This document shows positions 23,181-32,899 of a stretch of 47,360 nt of DNA, one piece after another (the first letter of the stretch is position 1; each line of letters starts with the position of its first letter). Made by a program: the position numbers and the translations under genes. The stretch is from Oscillospiraceae bacterium (GTDB taxonomy: Bacteria; Bacillota; Clostridia; Oscillospirales; CAG-272): assembly GCA_015064005.1 (NCBI GenBank), contig SVTA01000003.1:1-47360 (forward strand), written 5' to 3'. The notes under the pieces are model-generated. The model was not told where the DNA came from and searched no databases. It saw only the letters and a program-made list of their open reading frames with translations.

Positions 23181-25694
23181 ATGGATAACAAAAAAGATAA
23201 TATCGAATTTCCGAATCAGATCATACAGGACGTAGAAATGAGCGGCCGCGTCAAGCAGGCCTTTATCGAGTATGCCATGTCGGTTATCGTGGCCCGTGCC
23301 CTGCCGGACGTGCGCGACGGTATGAAGCCCGGCCAGCGCCGTATCATGTATGCGATGTACGAGGATCATCTGACCTCGGATAAGCCCTTCTACAAATCCG
23401 CTACCACCGTCGGTAACGTGCTGGGTCGCTATCATCCGCACGGTGACGCGGCCGTTTACGGCACCATGGTGCGTATGGCGCAGGATTTCTCGCTTCGTTA
23501 TCCCCTCATTGAGGGTCAGGGTAACTTTGGCTCCGTAGACGGTGACGGTGCGGCCGCTTACCGTTATACCGAGGCGCGTTTGGCAAAGATCTCCAACGAG
23601 CTGATGGCCGACCTTGAAAAGGAGGTCGTTCCCTTCGGTCCCAACTTTGATAACCGCCGCCGCGAGCCTCTGGTGCTTCCCTCCCGCTTCCCGAACCTGC
23701 TTGTAAACGGATCCGTCGGTATTGCCGTCGGTATGGCCACCAACATTCCGCCTCACAACATGGGTGAGGTGATTGACGCCACCATTTACCGTATGGACAA
23801 TCCCGAGGCTACTGTTGAAGAGCTGATGCAGTATATCAAGGGTCCTGACTTTCCTACCGCCGCCACCTGCTATGGCGTACAGGGCATCATTGACGCCTAC
23901 AGAACCGGTAAGGGTCGCGTGATGGTACGCGCAAAATGCGAGGTGGACGAGGAGCATCATCAGATCAAGGTAACGGAAATTCCCTATCAGGTCAACAAAT
24001 CCACACTGGTTATGTCCATTGCGGAGCTTGTTAAGGATAAAAAAATAGACGGTATTACCGATATCAAGGATGTTTCCAGTGACCGTAACGGCATCTGCAT
24101 TCTCATTCCCTATCGCCGTGATGCCAACGGTCAGGTGATCCTCAACCAACTTTACAAGTATACCCAGCTGCAGGATACCTGCTCCATCAATATGCTGGCG
24201 CTGGTAGGTGGCGAGCCGAAGATCCTTTCCCTGCCCGAAATTCTTGACCATTATATCCGTCATCAGCAGGACGTGATCCGTCGCCGCACCAAGTTTGATT
24301 TGGACAAGGCTGAAGCGCGCGCCCACATTCTGGAGGGCTACAAGATCGCCAATGATAACATCGACGACGTGGTAGATCTGATCCGTTCCGCCGCATCCAT
24401 TGCAGATGCCAAGGAAAAGATGATGGAGATCTACGGACTTTCTGAAATTCAGGCACAGGCCATCGTGGAGATGACCCTTGGCAAGCTGACCGGTCTCGAG
24501 CGGCAAAAGATCGAGGAGGAGCTGGATCGTCTGCACCTGCTCATCGCCGAGCTGCAGGGCGTGCTTGCCGATCCCGAAAAGATCAACGATATCATCCGCG
24601 AGGAGCTTTCCGAGGTGCGCCGCAAGTATGCTGACGAGCGCCGCACCGAGATCGTGGAGGCCACCGATGACATTGACCTTGAGGATCTCATCGAAAAGCA
24701 CAGCTGCGTGATTACGCTGACCCACGCCGGTTACATCAAGCGTCAGCCTGCCGACACCTATCAGACCCAGAACAAGGGTGGAAAGGGTATCATCGGCATG
24801 ACCACCAAGGAGGAGGACTTCATTGAGAAGCTGATGGTGGTCAACAGCCACTCCTACCTGATGATGTTCACCAACACCGGCAAGGTATTTATGCGCAAGG
24901 CATATCAGATCCCGGAGGCCTCCCGCACCGCCAAGGGCTCCAATATCATCAATCTGATCGAAACCTCCTCGGAGGAAAAGATCACGGCCATGATCAGCGT
25001 GGCTGAATTTTCCGAGGACGCATATCTCACCATGGTGACCAGACAAGGCGTGATCAAGCGCACGTTGCTTTCCGAGTATGAATATCAGCGTAAGGGCGGA
25101 AAGATCGCTCTGAATCTGGACGAGGGCGATGAACTGGTGTTTGTCATGCTTTCCAAGGGTGAAAAGGATGTGCTGATCGCCACCCATGAGGGTGCTGCAG
25201 CCCGCTTTACCGAGTCGACCGTGCGCCCGCTCGGCCGAACTGCCCGCGGTGTGCGCGGCGTGAAGCTGCGCGAGGGTGATTTCGTTGTAGGTGCTACGAT
25301 CGTAGACGATACAAAGCAGTTGATTACCGTAACCGAAAACGGATACGGAAAACGCACCCCGTTTGAGGACTTCCGTGTGAAGGGTCGCGGCGGTCTTGGC
25401 GTAACCTGCCATAATCTGACCGAAAAGACGGGCCTACTTGCAGGCATTGCCACGGTAGATGACGGCGATGACCTGATGATGATCACCAACCTCGGAACGG
25501 TGATCCGCACCCCTGTTTCTCAGATCAACACCTATTCCCGTACCGCCTCCGGCGTCATCGTGATGCGCCTCGGGGAGGGGCAGACGCTCGCGGGCTTCTC
25601 CAAGGTAGCCCACGAGGAGGAATCCCTCGAAACGGTAGCGGAAAATGAGCAACCCACAGAAGCTCCCGCCACGGTGGAAAACAAGACGGAATAA
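23181..25694 (+). CDS. gyrA: DNA gyrase subunit A
   Basis: An 837-residue subunit that cuts and rejoins DNA. The winged-helix region carries [14 protein letters not shown] and the quinolone-resistance region [12 protein letters not shown]. The active-site tyrosine is in [11 protein letters not shown] near residue 127. The C-terminal beta-pinwheel begins with the GyrA box QNKGGKG near residue 530, which distinguishes gyrase from topoisomerase IV. At the position equivalent to E. coli Ser83 (HGDAAVY) alanine stands where serine or threonine is usual in sensitive species. I chose the ATG at 23181, with AAAGGTGAT upstream, over a GTG at 23169. Confidence 0.98.
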   Translation: MDNKKDNIEFPNQIIQDVEMSGRVKQAFIEYAMSVIVARALPDVRDGMKPGQRRIMYAMYEDHLTSDKPFYKSATTVGNVLGRYHPHGDAAVYGTMVRMAQDFSLRYPLIEGQGNFGSVDGDGAAAYRYTEARLAKISNELMADLEKEVVPFGPNFDNRRREPLVLPSRFPNLLVNGSVGIAVGMATNIPPHNMGEVIDATIYRMDNPEATVEELMQYIKGPDFPTAATCYGVQGIIDAYRTGKGRVMVRAKCEVDEEHHQIKVTEIPYQVNKSTLVMSIAELVKDKKIDGITDIKDVSSDRNGICILIPYRRDANGQVILNQLYKYTQLQDTCSINMLALVGGEPKILSLPEILDHYIRHQQDVIRRRTKFDLDKAEARAHILEGYKIANDNIDDVVDLIRSAASIADAKEKMMEIYGLSEIQAQAIVEMTLGKLTGLERQKIEEELDRLHLLIAELQGVLADPEKINDIIREELSEVRRKYADERRTEIVEATDDIDLEDLIEKHSCVITLTHAGYIKRQPADTYQTQNKGGKGIIGMTTKEEDFIEKLMVVNSHSYLMMFTNTGKVFMRKAYQIPEASRTAKGSNIINLIETSSEEKITAMISVAEFSEDAYLTMVTRQGVIKRTLLSEYEYQRKGGKIALNLDEGDELVFVMLSKGEKDVLIATHEGAAARFTESTVRPLGRTARGVRGVKLREGDFVVGATIVDDTKQLITVTENGYGKRTPFEDFRVKGRGGLGVTCHNLTEKTGLLAGIATVDDGDDLMMITNLGTVIRTPVSQINTYSRTASGVIVMRLGEGQTLAGFSKVAHEEESLETVAENEQPTEAPATVENKTE

Positions 25695-25702
25695 GCAATA
25701 AG

Positions 25703-25732
25703 ACGGCTCCGGGCATATGTGCCCGGAGCCGT
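25703..25732 (+). terminator. Hairpin after gyrA
   Basis: A perfect 13-bp stem ACGGCTCCGGGCA / TGCCCGGAGCCGT with a TATG loop, 8 bp after the gyrA stop. It is followed by TTCCCCCC rather than a long U-run, so it may be a weak terminator or mainly a transcript-end stabiliser. Confidence 0.6.
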
Positions 25733-25789
25733 TCCCCCCGAAAAAGCCCCGAGACGGGTGCTATTTTTAGCAAAAAACAGGAGATTACA

Positions 25790-26767
25790 ATGAAGAACCG
25801 ATTGATCGCTGCCATCATTGCCGTGGCGCTGGTCCTCGTAACGTTGATTTCCGTGCTGATCGTGCGAGAGGTGCGAAAATCCCCGCCCCCGGAGCTTTCA
25901 ACGCTGCGGGACAGGGTGATCGCTCTGGTGGATGCCTCCGCCGAGGTCAACGAGATCCTTTTTGGCCAGGGACTTCCTACTTATCCTCGCATAAATCGCC
26001 CGGTAGAACAGCCGTTTTATTTAAATAAGACTGAAAACGGGTTCGTTTTTTCAGCAGAATCCACCGCGCATCGGCTATACTACAGATCCATTCCCGACGA
26101 GAAGCTTGGCACGGTCATTGCCTACCAATACTGCCTGCGGGAAACCGTTGGCGAGGAGGATTATCTCTATATCGACGTGGAAATGAATATCCCCCGCACC
26201 AGCTGGGACTTGGGTAAGCTGCGCTACGTGCAAAAGACCACCGAGGTACGGGAGGAGGAGCCTATCTACGTCAGCGGCAATCAGTATTATTACCGCTTGG
26301 AGGACTACGTAGAGGACACCTTCTATTACGACGACTATCAGGGTGCACAATACGCGTATTATGATTTCGTAAAGCCTAACGAGGAGTACTCCTCCATTGC
26401 GGATATCAAGAAAAAGGCAGAAACCGTCTACGCTAAAAGCTATCTGGAGTCGGTCTACGATAGCCTTTTTGTGGGTATCAGCATTTCCGAGGAGGAAAAT
26501 GGTACCCTTTATGCCCGTTACATGGAGGGAAAGGACAAGGACGGAATCCCGATGCTGCTGAAGCTGAACACCTACGAGGGGCTGGATACCGGCCGCGTAT
26601 ATCTCTACGACACCATGCGCTACAGCGAGGAAAAGCGCAGCTCCGCCAACTACGTGTATATCGAGATGGATACACACCTGGAGGGCGAGGAGGATAAGCT
26701 TTTGACGGTACGCATTTCCCTCACGCTGGTAAACGGAATGTGGTATCTGGATTCCCCAACCTACTGA
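25790..26767 (+). CDS. Membrane-anchored protein of unknown function
   Basis: A 325-residue protein I do not recognise. Residues 4-26 form a single membrane segment followed by a basic residue (VREVRK), giving an uncleaved anchor with the rest outside the cell. The outside part is rich in Tyr, Glu and Asp, with a stretch of many tyrosines near residues 160-200 (YYYRLEDY, YAYYDF). No cysteine lipobox, catalytic motif or known domain is apparent. AGGAG sits 6 nt before ATG. It lies between gyrA and PFOR and ends in front of a strong hairpin, so it is probably a single-gene unit. It may be specific to related Clostridia. Confidence 0.75.
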   Translation: MKNRLIAAIIAVALVLVTLISVLIVREVRKSPPPELSTLRDRVIALVDASAEVNEILFGQGLPTYPRINRPVEQPFYLNKTENGFVFSAESTAHRLYYRSIPDEKLGTVIAYQYCLRETVGEEDYLYIDVEMNIPRTSWDLGKLRYVQKTTEVREEEPIYVSGNQYYYRLEDYVEDTFYYDDYQGAQYAYYDFVKPNEEYSSIADIKKKAETVYAKSYLESVYDSLFVGISISEEENGTLYARYMEGKDKDGIPMLLKLNTYEGLDTGRVYLYDTMRYSEEKRSSANYVYIEMDTHLEGEEDKLLTVRISLTLVNGMWYLDSPTY

Positions 26768-26805
26768 AATTCCACACCGTTTGGCACTTTTTTGTATAAA
26801 CAGAG

Positions 26806-26853
26806 AAAAAAGCTCCCATTCTACCTTTAGAAAGGTAGAGAGGAGCTTTTTTT
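26806..26853 (+). terminator. Terminator hairpin that contains the PFOR ribosome binding site
   Basis: Arms AAAAAAGCTCC...CTACCTTT (26806-26828) and AAAGGTAG...GGAGCTTTTTTT (26831-26853) around an AG loop and a small internal bulge, ending in seven T. It is shaped as an intrinsic terminator for the upstream gene. The seventh T is directly followed by the PFOR ATG (26854), and the PFOR Shine-Dalgarno AGGAG (26841-26845) lies in the 3' arm. A TATAAA (26795-26800) just before it could be a -10 with only a weak -35. The structure could limit PFOR transcription, translation or both. Confidence 0.65.
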
Positions 26854-29800
26854 ATGCCTATCAAAAGAATAAAAAAGACGGTAGACGGCAACACAGCCGC
26901 GGCACACGCGGCCTTCGCCTTTACGGAGGTGGCGGCCATCTATCCCATTACCCCCTCAACGCCGATGGCGGAGCGCACGGATGTGTGGGCGGCATCGGGA
27001 AAAAATTTACTGGGCGATACGGCGCAAAATCTGATGGGAAGCGTGCCGAAGGTGGTGGAGATGCAGTCCGAGGCGGGAGTTGGCGGTGCGGTGCACGGTG
27101 CGCTGTCTGCCGGTGCGCTGACCACAACCTATACGGCCTCTCAAGGGCTGCTGTTGATGCTGCCGGATATGTATAAGATCGCGGGTGAGGCGCTGCCTCT
27201 GGTGATTCATGCCTCGGCCAGAACCGTGGCGACCCACGCACTCAGTATTTTTGGGGATCACTCCGACGTGTATGCCTGCAGGCAAAGCGGCTTTGCTATG
27301 ATTTCCTCCTGCAACCCGCAGGAGGTGATGGATCTTGCTCCCGTGGCGCATCTTGCTGCCCTCGAGGGGCGGGTACCGTTCCTGCACTTTTTTGATGGCT
27401 TCCGTACCTCGCATCAGATTGAAAAGATCGAGGTGTGGTCAAGCGAGCAGCTGAAGCCGCTGCTGAATGAGGGCGCTCTGGACGCGTTTCGACGGTCAGC
27501 GCTGCACCCGACGCGACCCGGCTCCCGCGGCGCGGCAGAAAATGGAGACATCTATTTTCAACACCGTGAGGTGGCTAATTTACGCTACGAGGCGTTGCCT
27601 CATGTGGTAGAGCGCTATATGGAGGAGATCAACCGATTGCTGGGCACCTCCTACGGTTTATTTGAATACGAGGGCGCGCCGGACGCGGAGCGCGTGGTGG
27701 TGGCGATGGGCTCCTTCTGCGACGTGACAAGTGAGGTGGTGCGCCATCTCGTTGCAAAGGGAGAAAAGGTGGGACTTGTACGAGTTCGCCTCTACCGCCC
27801 CTTTGTAAAAGAACGATTTTTAGCGGTTATCCCCCAAACGGTGCGGAAAATGGCGGTTTTGGATCGAACCAAGGAGTCCGGTGCGCCGGGAGAACCGCTG
27901 TATCTTGACGTGGTGACCGCACTGAGGGATAGCGGCAGGGAAATTTGCGTAGTGGGCGGCAGATACGGTCTTGCCTCCAAAAACACCCCGCCCGCAGACG
28001 CCTTTGCCGTGTTTGAGCATCTGAAGGCAGAGGCGCCGCGACACGACTTTACGCTGGGGATCACAGATGATGTGACCTTTCGGTCGCTTTCTTCCCTGCC
28101 GGCGCCGGACACCCTGCCCCGCGGTACGGTTTCCTGCAAGCTGTGGGGCATTGGAGGCGACGGCACGGTAGGTGCCTCCAAAAGCATTGTCAAGATCGTG
28201 GGCGATCACACGGAGCGGTACGTGCAGGCATATTTTCAGTACGATTCCAAGAAAACCGGCGGCATAACGGTATCACATCTGCGCTTTGGCAACGTGCCCA
28301 TTCATGCCCCCTACGACGTAGACAGAGCCAATTTTGTCGCCTGCCTGCACCCGATGTTCCTCGAAAAGGATTTTCCCTTGATAGATGAGATCCTGCCGGG
28401 CGGCACTTTGCTGGTGGATACGCCTCTGCAGCCGGACGAGGCGTGGGCGGGATTTTCTTCCAAAATACGGGAAACGGTGCTGAAAAAAGAAATTTCCTGC
28501 TACGTGATCGACGCTGCGGGGCTTGCCCGACGAGAGATTGGCAACGTCAAGGTGAAAAATATGATTCTGACAGGTGCGTTTTTCGCCCTGACGGATATGA
28601 TGCAACCGGAGGAGGCAGAGCAATATCTGGCAGAAACGATTCGCGAAAGCTACGGCAAATACGGTAACGAGGTGGTGGCGCAAAATCTGCGTGCCGTCAC
28701 GCTTGGCAAATCGGGCTTTTTGAAGATTTCCCCCAAAACGGTACTAGAAAACGGGGAAAACGTGAAAAAAGAGGAGAAAATGCCGCAATGCACGTATCAT
28801 GACAGCGCATTCGCCACGCAAATCATGGATCCTGTCAAGCTCTTGCGCGGCGACAGTGTGCCGGTTTCGGCCTTTCGGGAAATAGAAGGGGGGATCTATC
28901 CCCCCGGCACCACGGCATTGGAAAAGCGTGGCATTGCTCCCTTCGTATCCTGCTGGATACCGGAAAACTGTATCCAGTGCAACACCTGTGCCTTTGTCTG
29001 CCCGCACGCCACGGTGCGTGCCTTTGCGCTGAATGACGCGGAGCTTGCAAAAGCCCCCGCTGCATTGAAAAAAGCCTCAAGACGGGTGGCGAAAAGCGAC
29101 TATACCTTTGCCATTGGTATTTCCCCATTGGACTGCATGGGCTGCACGCTGTGTGTCAAGTCCTGCCCGGTGAACCGGCGGGTCACGGAGGAGGCGGAAA
29201 AGAATGGAAAAGAGCCGGACAGAGGGCGCTTTGCCATTGATATGAAACCGCAGAAAACACAAATTGGCCAGCAAATGGTATTTGATTTTTTGGTAGAAGA
29301 GGCTTCGGAAAAGCCGGAGCTTTTTGGCTTTACCGTGCGGGAAAGTCAATTCCGGCAGCCGCTGATGGAGTTTTCCGGCGCTTGCGCCGGATGCGCGGAG
29401 GCTGCCTATGCCAGATTGGTGACGCAGCTGTTTGGTCAGCGTATGTATATTTCCAATGCTACGGGCTGCTCCTCCATCTGGGGCTGCTCCGCGCCATCCA
29501 CTGCCTACACCTATCATCGAGGCAGTGGCTGCGGCCCCGCTTGGGCAAATTCCCTCTTTGAGGACAATGCGGAGCACGGCCTTGGCTTTTGGCTGGCGGG
29601 GGAGGCAGCCCGACAGAGGCAGGAGGCGCGTTTGCGTCGGCTTTTGCCGGATGCGAATGATGCACTGCGGGCGTGCATTCAACAGTACCTGCAGGCAGAC
29701 GGTCACGCCACCGAGGAGGAGGCAAGGGCGCTGGTAGAGGCGCTAAAAAACACGAAACACCCGGAAACGGGGCGGATTTTGGCGGAAAAGGAGCATCTTT

Positions 29801-30456
29801 TCCCCCGTTCAGTGTGGATCTTTGGTGGCGACGGCTGGGCGTACGACATCGGCTTTGGCGGTGTGGATCATGTGTTGGCCTCCGGCGCCAACGTCAATTT
29901 ACTGGTGTTTGATACCGAGCTATACTCCAATACAGGCGGGCAAAGCTCCAAGGCGGCGGGGCTCGGGCAGGTGGCACAATTCGCATTTGGCGGCAAAACG
30001 GTGGGGAAAAAGAGCCTTGCGGAGATGATGCTCACCTACGGATACGTGTACGTGGCGCAGGTGGCGATGGGCGCGGATCGCAATCAGCTGGTGCGGGCGT
30101 TGCGGGAGGCGGAGGCCTATCCCGGCCCCGCGCTGATCGTGGCTTATTCCCCCTGTGAAATGCACGGCATTCGCGGCGGCGGGATGCAGAACTGTCAGCT
30201 GGAAATGCAAAAGGCGGTGGCCACGGGCTATTTTCCGCTTTTCCGCTACCATCCTGCCGCAAAATCGCAAAAGCTCACTATTGATAGCCCCCCGCCAAGC
30301 GGCGATTTTGCCGCTTTTCTGGCAGGAGAAACGCGCTACGCCCGTTTGGCCGAGGCCGACCCGGAACGCGCCGAAGCGCTGTGGAAAAAAGCCGAGGAGG
30401 AGGCAAAGGCACGCTATGCGCGCTTGCTTGCGCTCCGAGAGGCCTACGGATCATAA
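26854..30456 (+). CDS. nifJ: Pyruvate:ferredoxin (flavodoxin) oxidoreductase
   Basis: A 1200-residue single-chain enzyme that converts pyruvate and CoA to acetyl-CoA and CO2 and reduces ferredoxin, central to anaerobic energy metabolism. Domain I opens with FTEVAAIYPITPSTPMAE; domain III (gamma) shows FGNVPIHAPYDVDRANFV. The two 4Fe-4S ferredoxin sites are CIQCNTCAFVCP near residue 707 and CMGCTLCVKSCP near 761. The proximal-cluster region has CAGCAEAAYA near 845. The thiamine diphosphate site is GGDGWAYDIGFGG near 991, followed by DTELYSNTGGQSSKA. Length is close to the family (about 1170-1200). Its ribosome site sits in a hairpin directly upstream. Confidence 0.97.
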   Translation: MPIKRIKKTVDGNTAAAHAAFAFTEVAAIYPITPSTPMAERTDVWAASGKNLLGDTAQNLMGSVPKVVEMQSEAGVGGAVHGALSAGALTTTYTASQGLLLMLPDMYKIAGEALPLVIHASARTVATHALSIFGDHSDVYACRQSGFAMISSCNPQEVMDLAPVAHLAALEGRVPFLHFFDGFRTSHQIEKIEVWSSEQLKPLLNEGALDAFRRSALHPTRPGSRGAAENGDIYFQHREVANLRYEALPHVVERYMEEINRLLGTSYGLFEYEGAPDAERVVVAMGSFCDVTSEVVRHLVAKGEKVGLVRVRLYRPFVKERFLAVIPQTVRKMAVLDRTKESGAPGEPLYLDVVTALRDSGREICVVGGRYGLASKNTPPADAFAVFEHLKAEAPRHDFTLGITDDVTFRSLSSLPAPDTLPRGTVSCKLWGIGGDGTVGASKSIVKIVGDHTERYVQAYFQYDSKKTGGITVSHLRFGNVPIHAPYDVDRANFVACLHPMFLEKDFPLIDEILPGGTLLVDTPLQPDEAWAGFSSKIRETVLKKEISCYVIDAAGLARREIGNVKVKNMILTGAFFALTDMMQPEEAEQYLAETIRESYGKYGNEVVAQNLRAVTLGKSGFLKISPKTVLENGENVKKEEKMPQCTYHDSAFATQIMDPVKLLRGDSVPVSAFREIEGGIYPPGTTALEKRGIAPFVSCWIPENCIQCNTCAFVCPHATVRAFALNDAELAKAPAALKKASRRVAKSDYTFAIGISPLDCMGCTLCVKSCPVNRRVTEEAEKNGKEPDRGRFAIDMKPQKTQIGQQMVFDFLVEEASEKPELFGFTVRESQFRQPLMEFSGACAGCAEAAYARLVTQLFGQRMYISNATGCSSIWGCSAPSTAYTYHRGSGCGPAWANSLFEDNAEHGLGFWLAGEAARQRQEARLRRLLPDANDALRACIQQYLQADGHATEEEARALVEALKNTKHPETGRILAEKEHLFPRSVWIFGGDGWAYDIGFGGVDHVLASGANVNLLVFDTELYSNTGGQSSKAAGLGQVAQFAFGGKTVGKKSLAEMMLTYGYVYVAQVAMGADRNQLVRALREAEAYPGPALIVAYSPCEMHGIRGGGMQNCQLEMQKAVATGYFPLFRYHPAAKSQKLTIDSPPPSGDFAAFLAGETRYARLAEADPERAEALWKKAEEEAKARYARLLALREAYGS

Positions 30457-30575
30457 AAAACAGGCTTACAGGGGTGGAAAAGAGGCAGGTGCTATCTTTG
30501 CTTGCCTGAGCGATGCCCCACTCTTGCAGCTCAAATTCTCGTTGCCTATAGCCGCCGGGCTTCAAGTTCAATATA

Positions 30576-30616
30576 CGCAAAGGGGCTGAGACACATCGTG
30601 TCTCAACCCCTTTGCG
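30576..30616 (+). terminator. Hairpin after PFOR
   Basis: A 19-bp stem with one mismatch, CGCAAAGGGGCTGAGACAC and its partner, with an ATC loop. There is no U-run, so termination is uncertain. Much of it resembles the hairpin at 32863-32898 on the other side of the next gene. The rest of the gap between PFOR and the next gene (30457-30776) holds the promoter described separately and no gene that I can see. Confidence 0.6.
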
Positions 30617-30669
30617 CTGGATTTATCCGTCATACGGAAAGCCAGCAGAAACTTTTTGGCTGATCAAAA

Positions 30670-30736
30670 TATTTGGCCAAATACTTGACAAAAAAATATA
30701 TTGCTGTATAATTACTAAAAAGCTTTGAAGCGCTTC
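30670..30736 (+). promoter_or_regulatory. Promoter with two operator-like palindromes
   Basis: TTGACA (30685-30690) and TATAAT (30707-30712), both consensus, are 16 bp apart. A perfect 14-bp palindrome TATTTGGCCAAATA (30670-30683) abuts the -35. A second palindrome GAAGCGCTTC (30727-30736) lies just after the predicted start and resembles LacI/CcpA-family operators. The leader to the start codon is about 58 nt and also holds AAAAAGCT...AGCTTTTTT arms. A sugar-responsive repressor or activator is a reasonable guess; none is encoded nearby. Confidence 0.7.
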
Positions 30737-30776
30737 GGCGGATCAGGAGCTTTTTTAAAAGAAAGGTGAATGTGTG

Positions 30777-32813
30777 ATGCGTATTGAAAAAAATTATGAC
30801 TTTTGCAAGCGCCTCCTCGAGGTGCACAAGAAGGATCGCCGCGACAATACCCTTTTGCCGGCCAATGATGAATTTTGCTTTGCGTCTCCCACGGTCATAC
30901 TGGTGCCCGAGCACTGCGGCGAGGTGATCATGACCGCCGCCAAGGACTTTGCCGACTATCTTTTTACGTCCATGAACGTTGCCGCGTGCGTGGATCGCGA
31001 CAGAGGGCAAGAGATCTCCGGTGCTGTCCGCCTTGCGGTCAATACCGACCTCGGAGAGGCGTCGGAGAGAAGGGGTCACAGAGTGACGGTGGACAGCACC
31101 GTTTTGGTGGAGGGCTATGACGAATGCGGCGTCGCTCAGGGCCTTTACTATCTTGAGGATCTGATGAACCTCCGCCGCGCCCCGTTCCTGAAAAAGGAAA
31201 GCAAAACAAGACGCGTTATGTTCTATCCGAGAACGGTGATGTCGGGCTACGGCGTCGGGGAGTATCCGGACGATTACCTGGCTCTTCTTGCCCATCACGG
31301 CTTTTCTGGCATTATGCTCTGGATCAAGGGCATCAACGAAAATCAAAAGGGCTTTCAGAATTTTACCGATCTTGCCGTACGGGCGGCGAGATACGGATTT
31401 GATATCTACGTGATGAGCTACACCGCCCACGAGGTATATCCGGAGGGCGAGGAGGCCCAGGAATTCTATGACAGGCTTTACGGCGATCTCTTTGCCGCCT
31501 GCCCTTTTATCAAAGGATTGATCATCGTGGGCGAGGCGGTGAAATTCCCCAGCCGCGATAAAAGCTTGCCCGAAGGGACGCCTCCCGGCTGGTGGCCCTG
31601 CTCTGACTGGCCTCTGCTCCTTAAAATGATACAGAATGCGGTAAACAAGATAAAGCCCGACGTGGAGGTCATTCTCTGCTCCTACAACTGGGGCAAACAG
31701 CCCAAGGAGCTTCGCCAGAAGCTCATCAGATCGCTACCCGAGGGCGTGCTTCTCAGCTGTGGCTGGGAGATGTTTGAATCATACGACCTTTACGGCACCG
31801 TCACCCGGTGCTGTGACTACTCGCTCCGCGTAGTCGAGCCGGGCTATTACTTTCTTACCGAGGCCGAGGTGGCCACCGAGTGTGGCATTAAGCTGCAGAC
31901 CATAGCCAATTCGGGCGGAAAAACCTGGGATTTTGGCGCGATCCCCTTCGATCCCGCCCCCTACAGATGGGCAGAGCGCTTTGAGGCGCTTCGCCGGGCG
32001 CACGACGAGAATAATCTCACCTCCTTGATGGATTCCATTCATTTCGGCGTTCATCCATCCTTTATCTCTGAGATTGCCAAATGGGCATTTGCCGAGCCCA
32101 GAGTCGATCTGAACGAGCTGATCCCAAGGATTCTCGCTATGCACTTTGGAGACGCGGAGATCGACAAGATCGATGCCGCCATGAAGAAGTGGAGCGAGGC
32201 GCTGGCCAATATGGTTCCCGCAGACGAGGATCAGTACGGCGCTCTGCGCGTGGGGCCGTCTCATCCCCTCTATGCCGGACGGGAGAGATGCCAGGGTATC
32301 AGTCCTCCTCAGGATAAATTTGCCATGTCCAAGCTGCGCCGGGGAATGTATGAGAACGTGTACGCCTTCCGCGAAAGGGGCGTGCCGAGAGACGAATTGA
32401 TGCCAAAGGAGATTCGGGCGTTTGAGTACGTAAAACAACTCCTTTGGGAGGGCATTTGCCTCCTGGAAGGCGTGGAGGACAAGAACGAAGAGCTGCTGAG
32501 GCTGATCAATATGGGACACTTTATGCACCGCACCATCATCACGGCTCTCCACACAAAGCGTTTTTATCTGCTTGACCAAGCGAGAATGGCCTGCGAGGAT
32601 GATGCCGAAAGAAACGGTATCATCCAATCGATGATAGACGTATTGGCCGATGAGCGCGAAAACGCCGAGGCCACCATCCCTCTTGTTGAATACGATTCCG
32701 CCCTCGGCTTTGAGCCTTCCATAGAATACGTTACCGACCGTCCCCGCCTGGAATGGAAGATGAAGCAGGTGGAGGATGAGGCCGAGATGCTCCGCGGATG
32801 GATGCGTCTATAA
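30777..32813 (+). CDS. Glycoside-hydrolase-like protein of uncertain family
   Basis: About 678 residues, no signal peptide. The N-terminal 120 residues look like the alpha/beta domain that precedes GH20 and GH67-type barrels (DFADYLFTSMNVAACVD, then YDECGVAQGLYYLEDLM). A TIM-barrel-like region follows, with GFSGIMLWIKGINENQ, FDIYVMSYTAHEV, GLIIVGEAVKFPSR and VILCSYNWGKQP. Conserved-looking acidic residues in GEA and CGWEMFE could be catalytic, but the HxGGDE motif of GH20 is absent. The last 200 residues are helical. A GTG three bases earlier (30774) is an alternative start. It has its own strong promoter and operator-like palindromes. A hydrolase for an acidic or N-acetylated oligosaccharide is possible; I cannot name the family. 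Confidence 0.7.
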   Translation: MRIEKNYDFCKRLLEVHKKDRRDNTLLPANDEFCFASPTVILVPEHCGEVIMTAAKDFADYLFTSMNVAACVDRDRGQEISGAVRLAVNTDLGEASERRGHRVTVDSTVLVEGYDECGVAQGLYYLEDLMNLRRAPFLKKESKTRRVMFYPRTVMSGYGVGEYPDDYLALLAHHGFSGIMLWIKGINENQKGFQNFTDLAVRAARYGFDIYVMSYTAHEVYPEGEEAQEFYDRLYGDLFAACPFIKGLIIVGEAVKFPSRDKSLPEGTPPGWWPCSDWPLLLKMIQNAVNKIKPDVEVILCSYNWGKQPKELRQKLIRSLPEGVLLSCGWEMFESYDLYGTVTRCCDYSLRVVEPGYYFLTEAEVATECGIKLQTIANSGGKTWDFGAIPFDPAPYRWAERFEALRRAHDENNLTSLMDSIHFGVHPSFISEIAKWAFAEPRVDLNELIPRILAMHFGDAEIDKIDAAMKKWSEALANMVPADEDQYGALRVGPSHPLYAGRERCQGISPPQDKFAMSKLRRGMYENVYAFRERGVPRDELMPKEIRAFEYVKQLLWEGICLLEGVEDKNEELLRLINMGHFMHRTIITALHTKRFYLLDQARMACEDDAERNGIIQSMIDVLADERENAEATIPLVEYDSALGFEPSIEYVTDRPRLEWKMKQVEDEAEMLRGWMRL

Positions 32814-32862
32814 ATCTCGCAGGTGCATCTCAACGGGTGTATTTTTAAGCCTACATAACGCC

Positions 32863-32898
32863 AAAAGGGGCCGAAACACATGTGTTTCGGCCCCTTTT
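32863..32898. terminator. Bidirectional terminator, perfect 36-bp palindrome
   Basis: AAAAGGGGCCGAAACACA (32863-32880) is followed directly by its exact complement (32881-32898), then more T. It lies between convergent stops (32813 and 32900) and can serve both genes. Confidence 0.9.
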
Positions 32899-32899
32899 T

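Noticed and set aside
22989..25412. An 807-codon open frame antisense to gyrA
   Set aside because: gyrA is certain from its motifs. The antisense frame is repetitive in His, Val and Gly, as expected from the complement of its codons.
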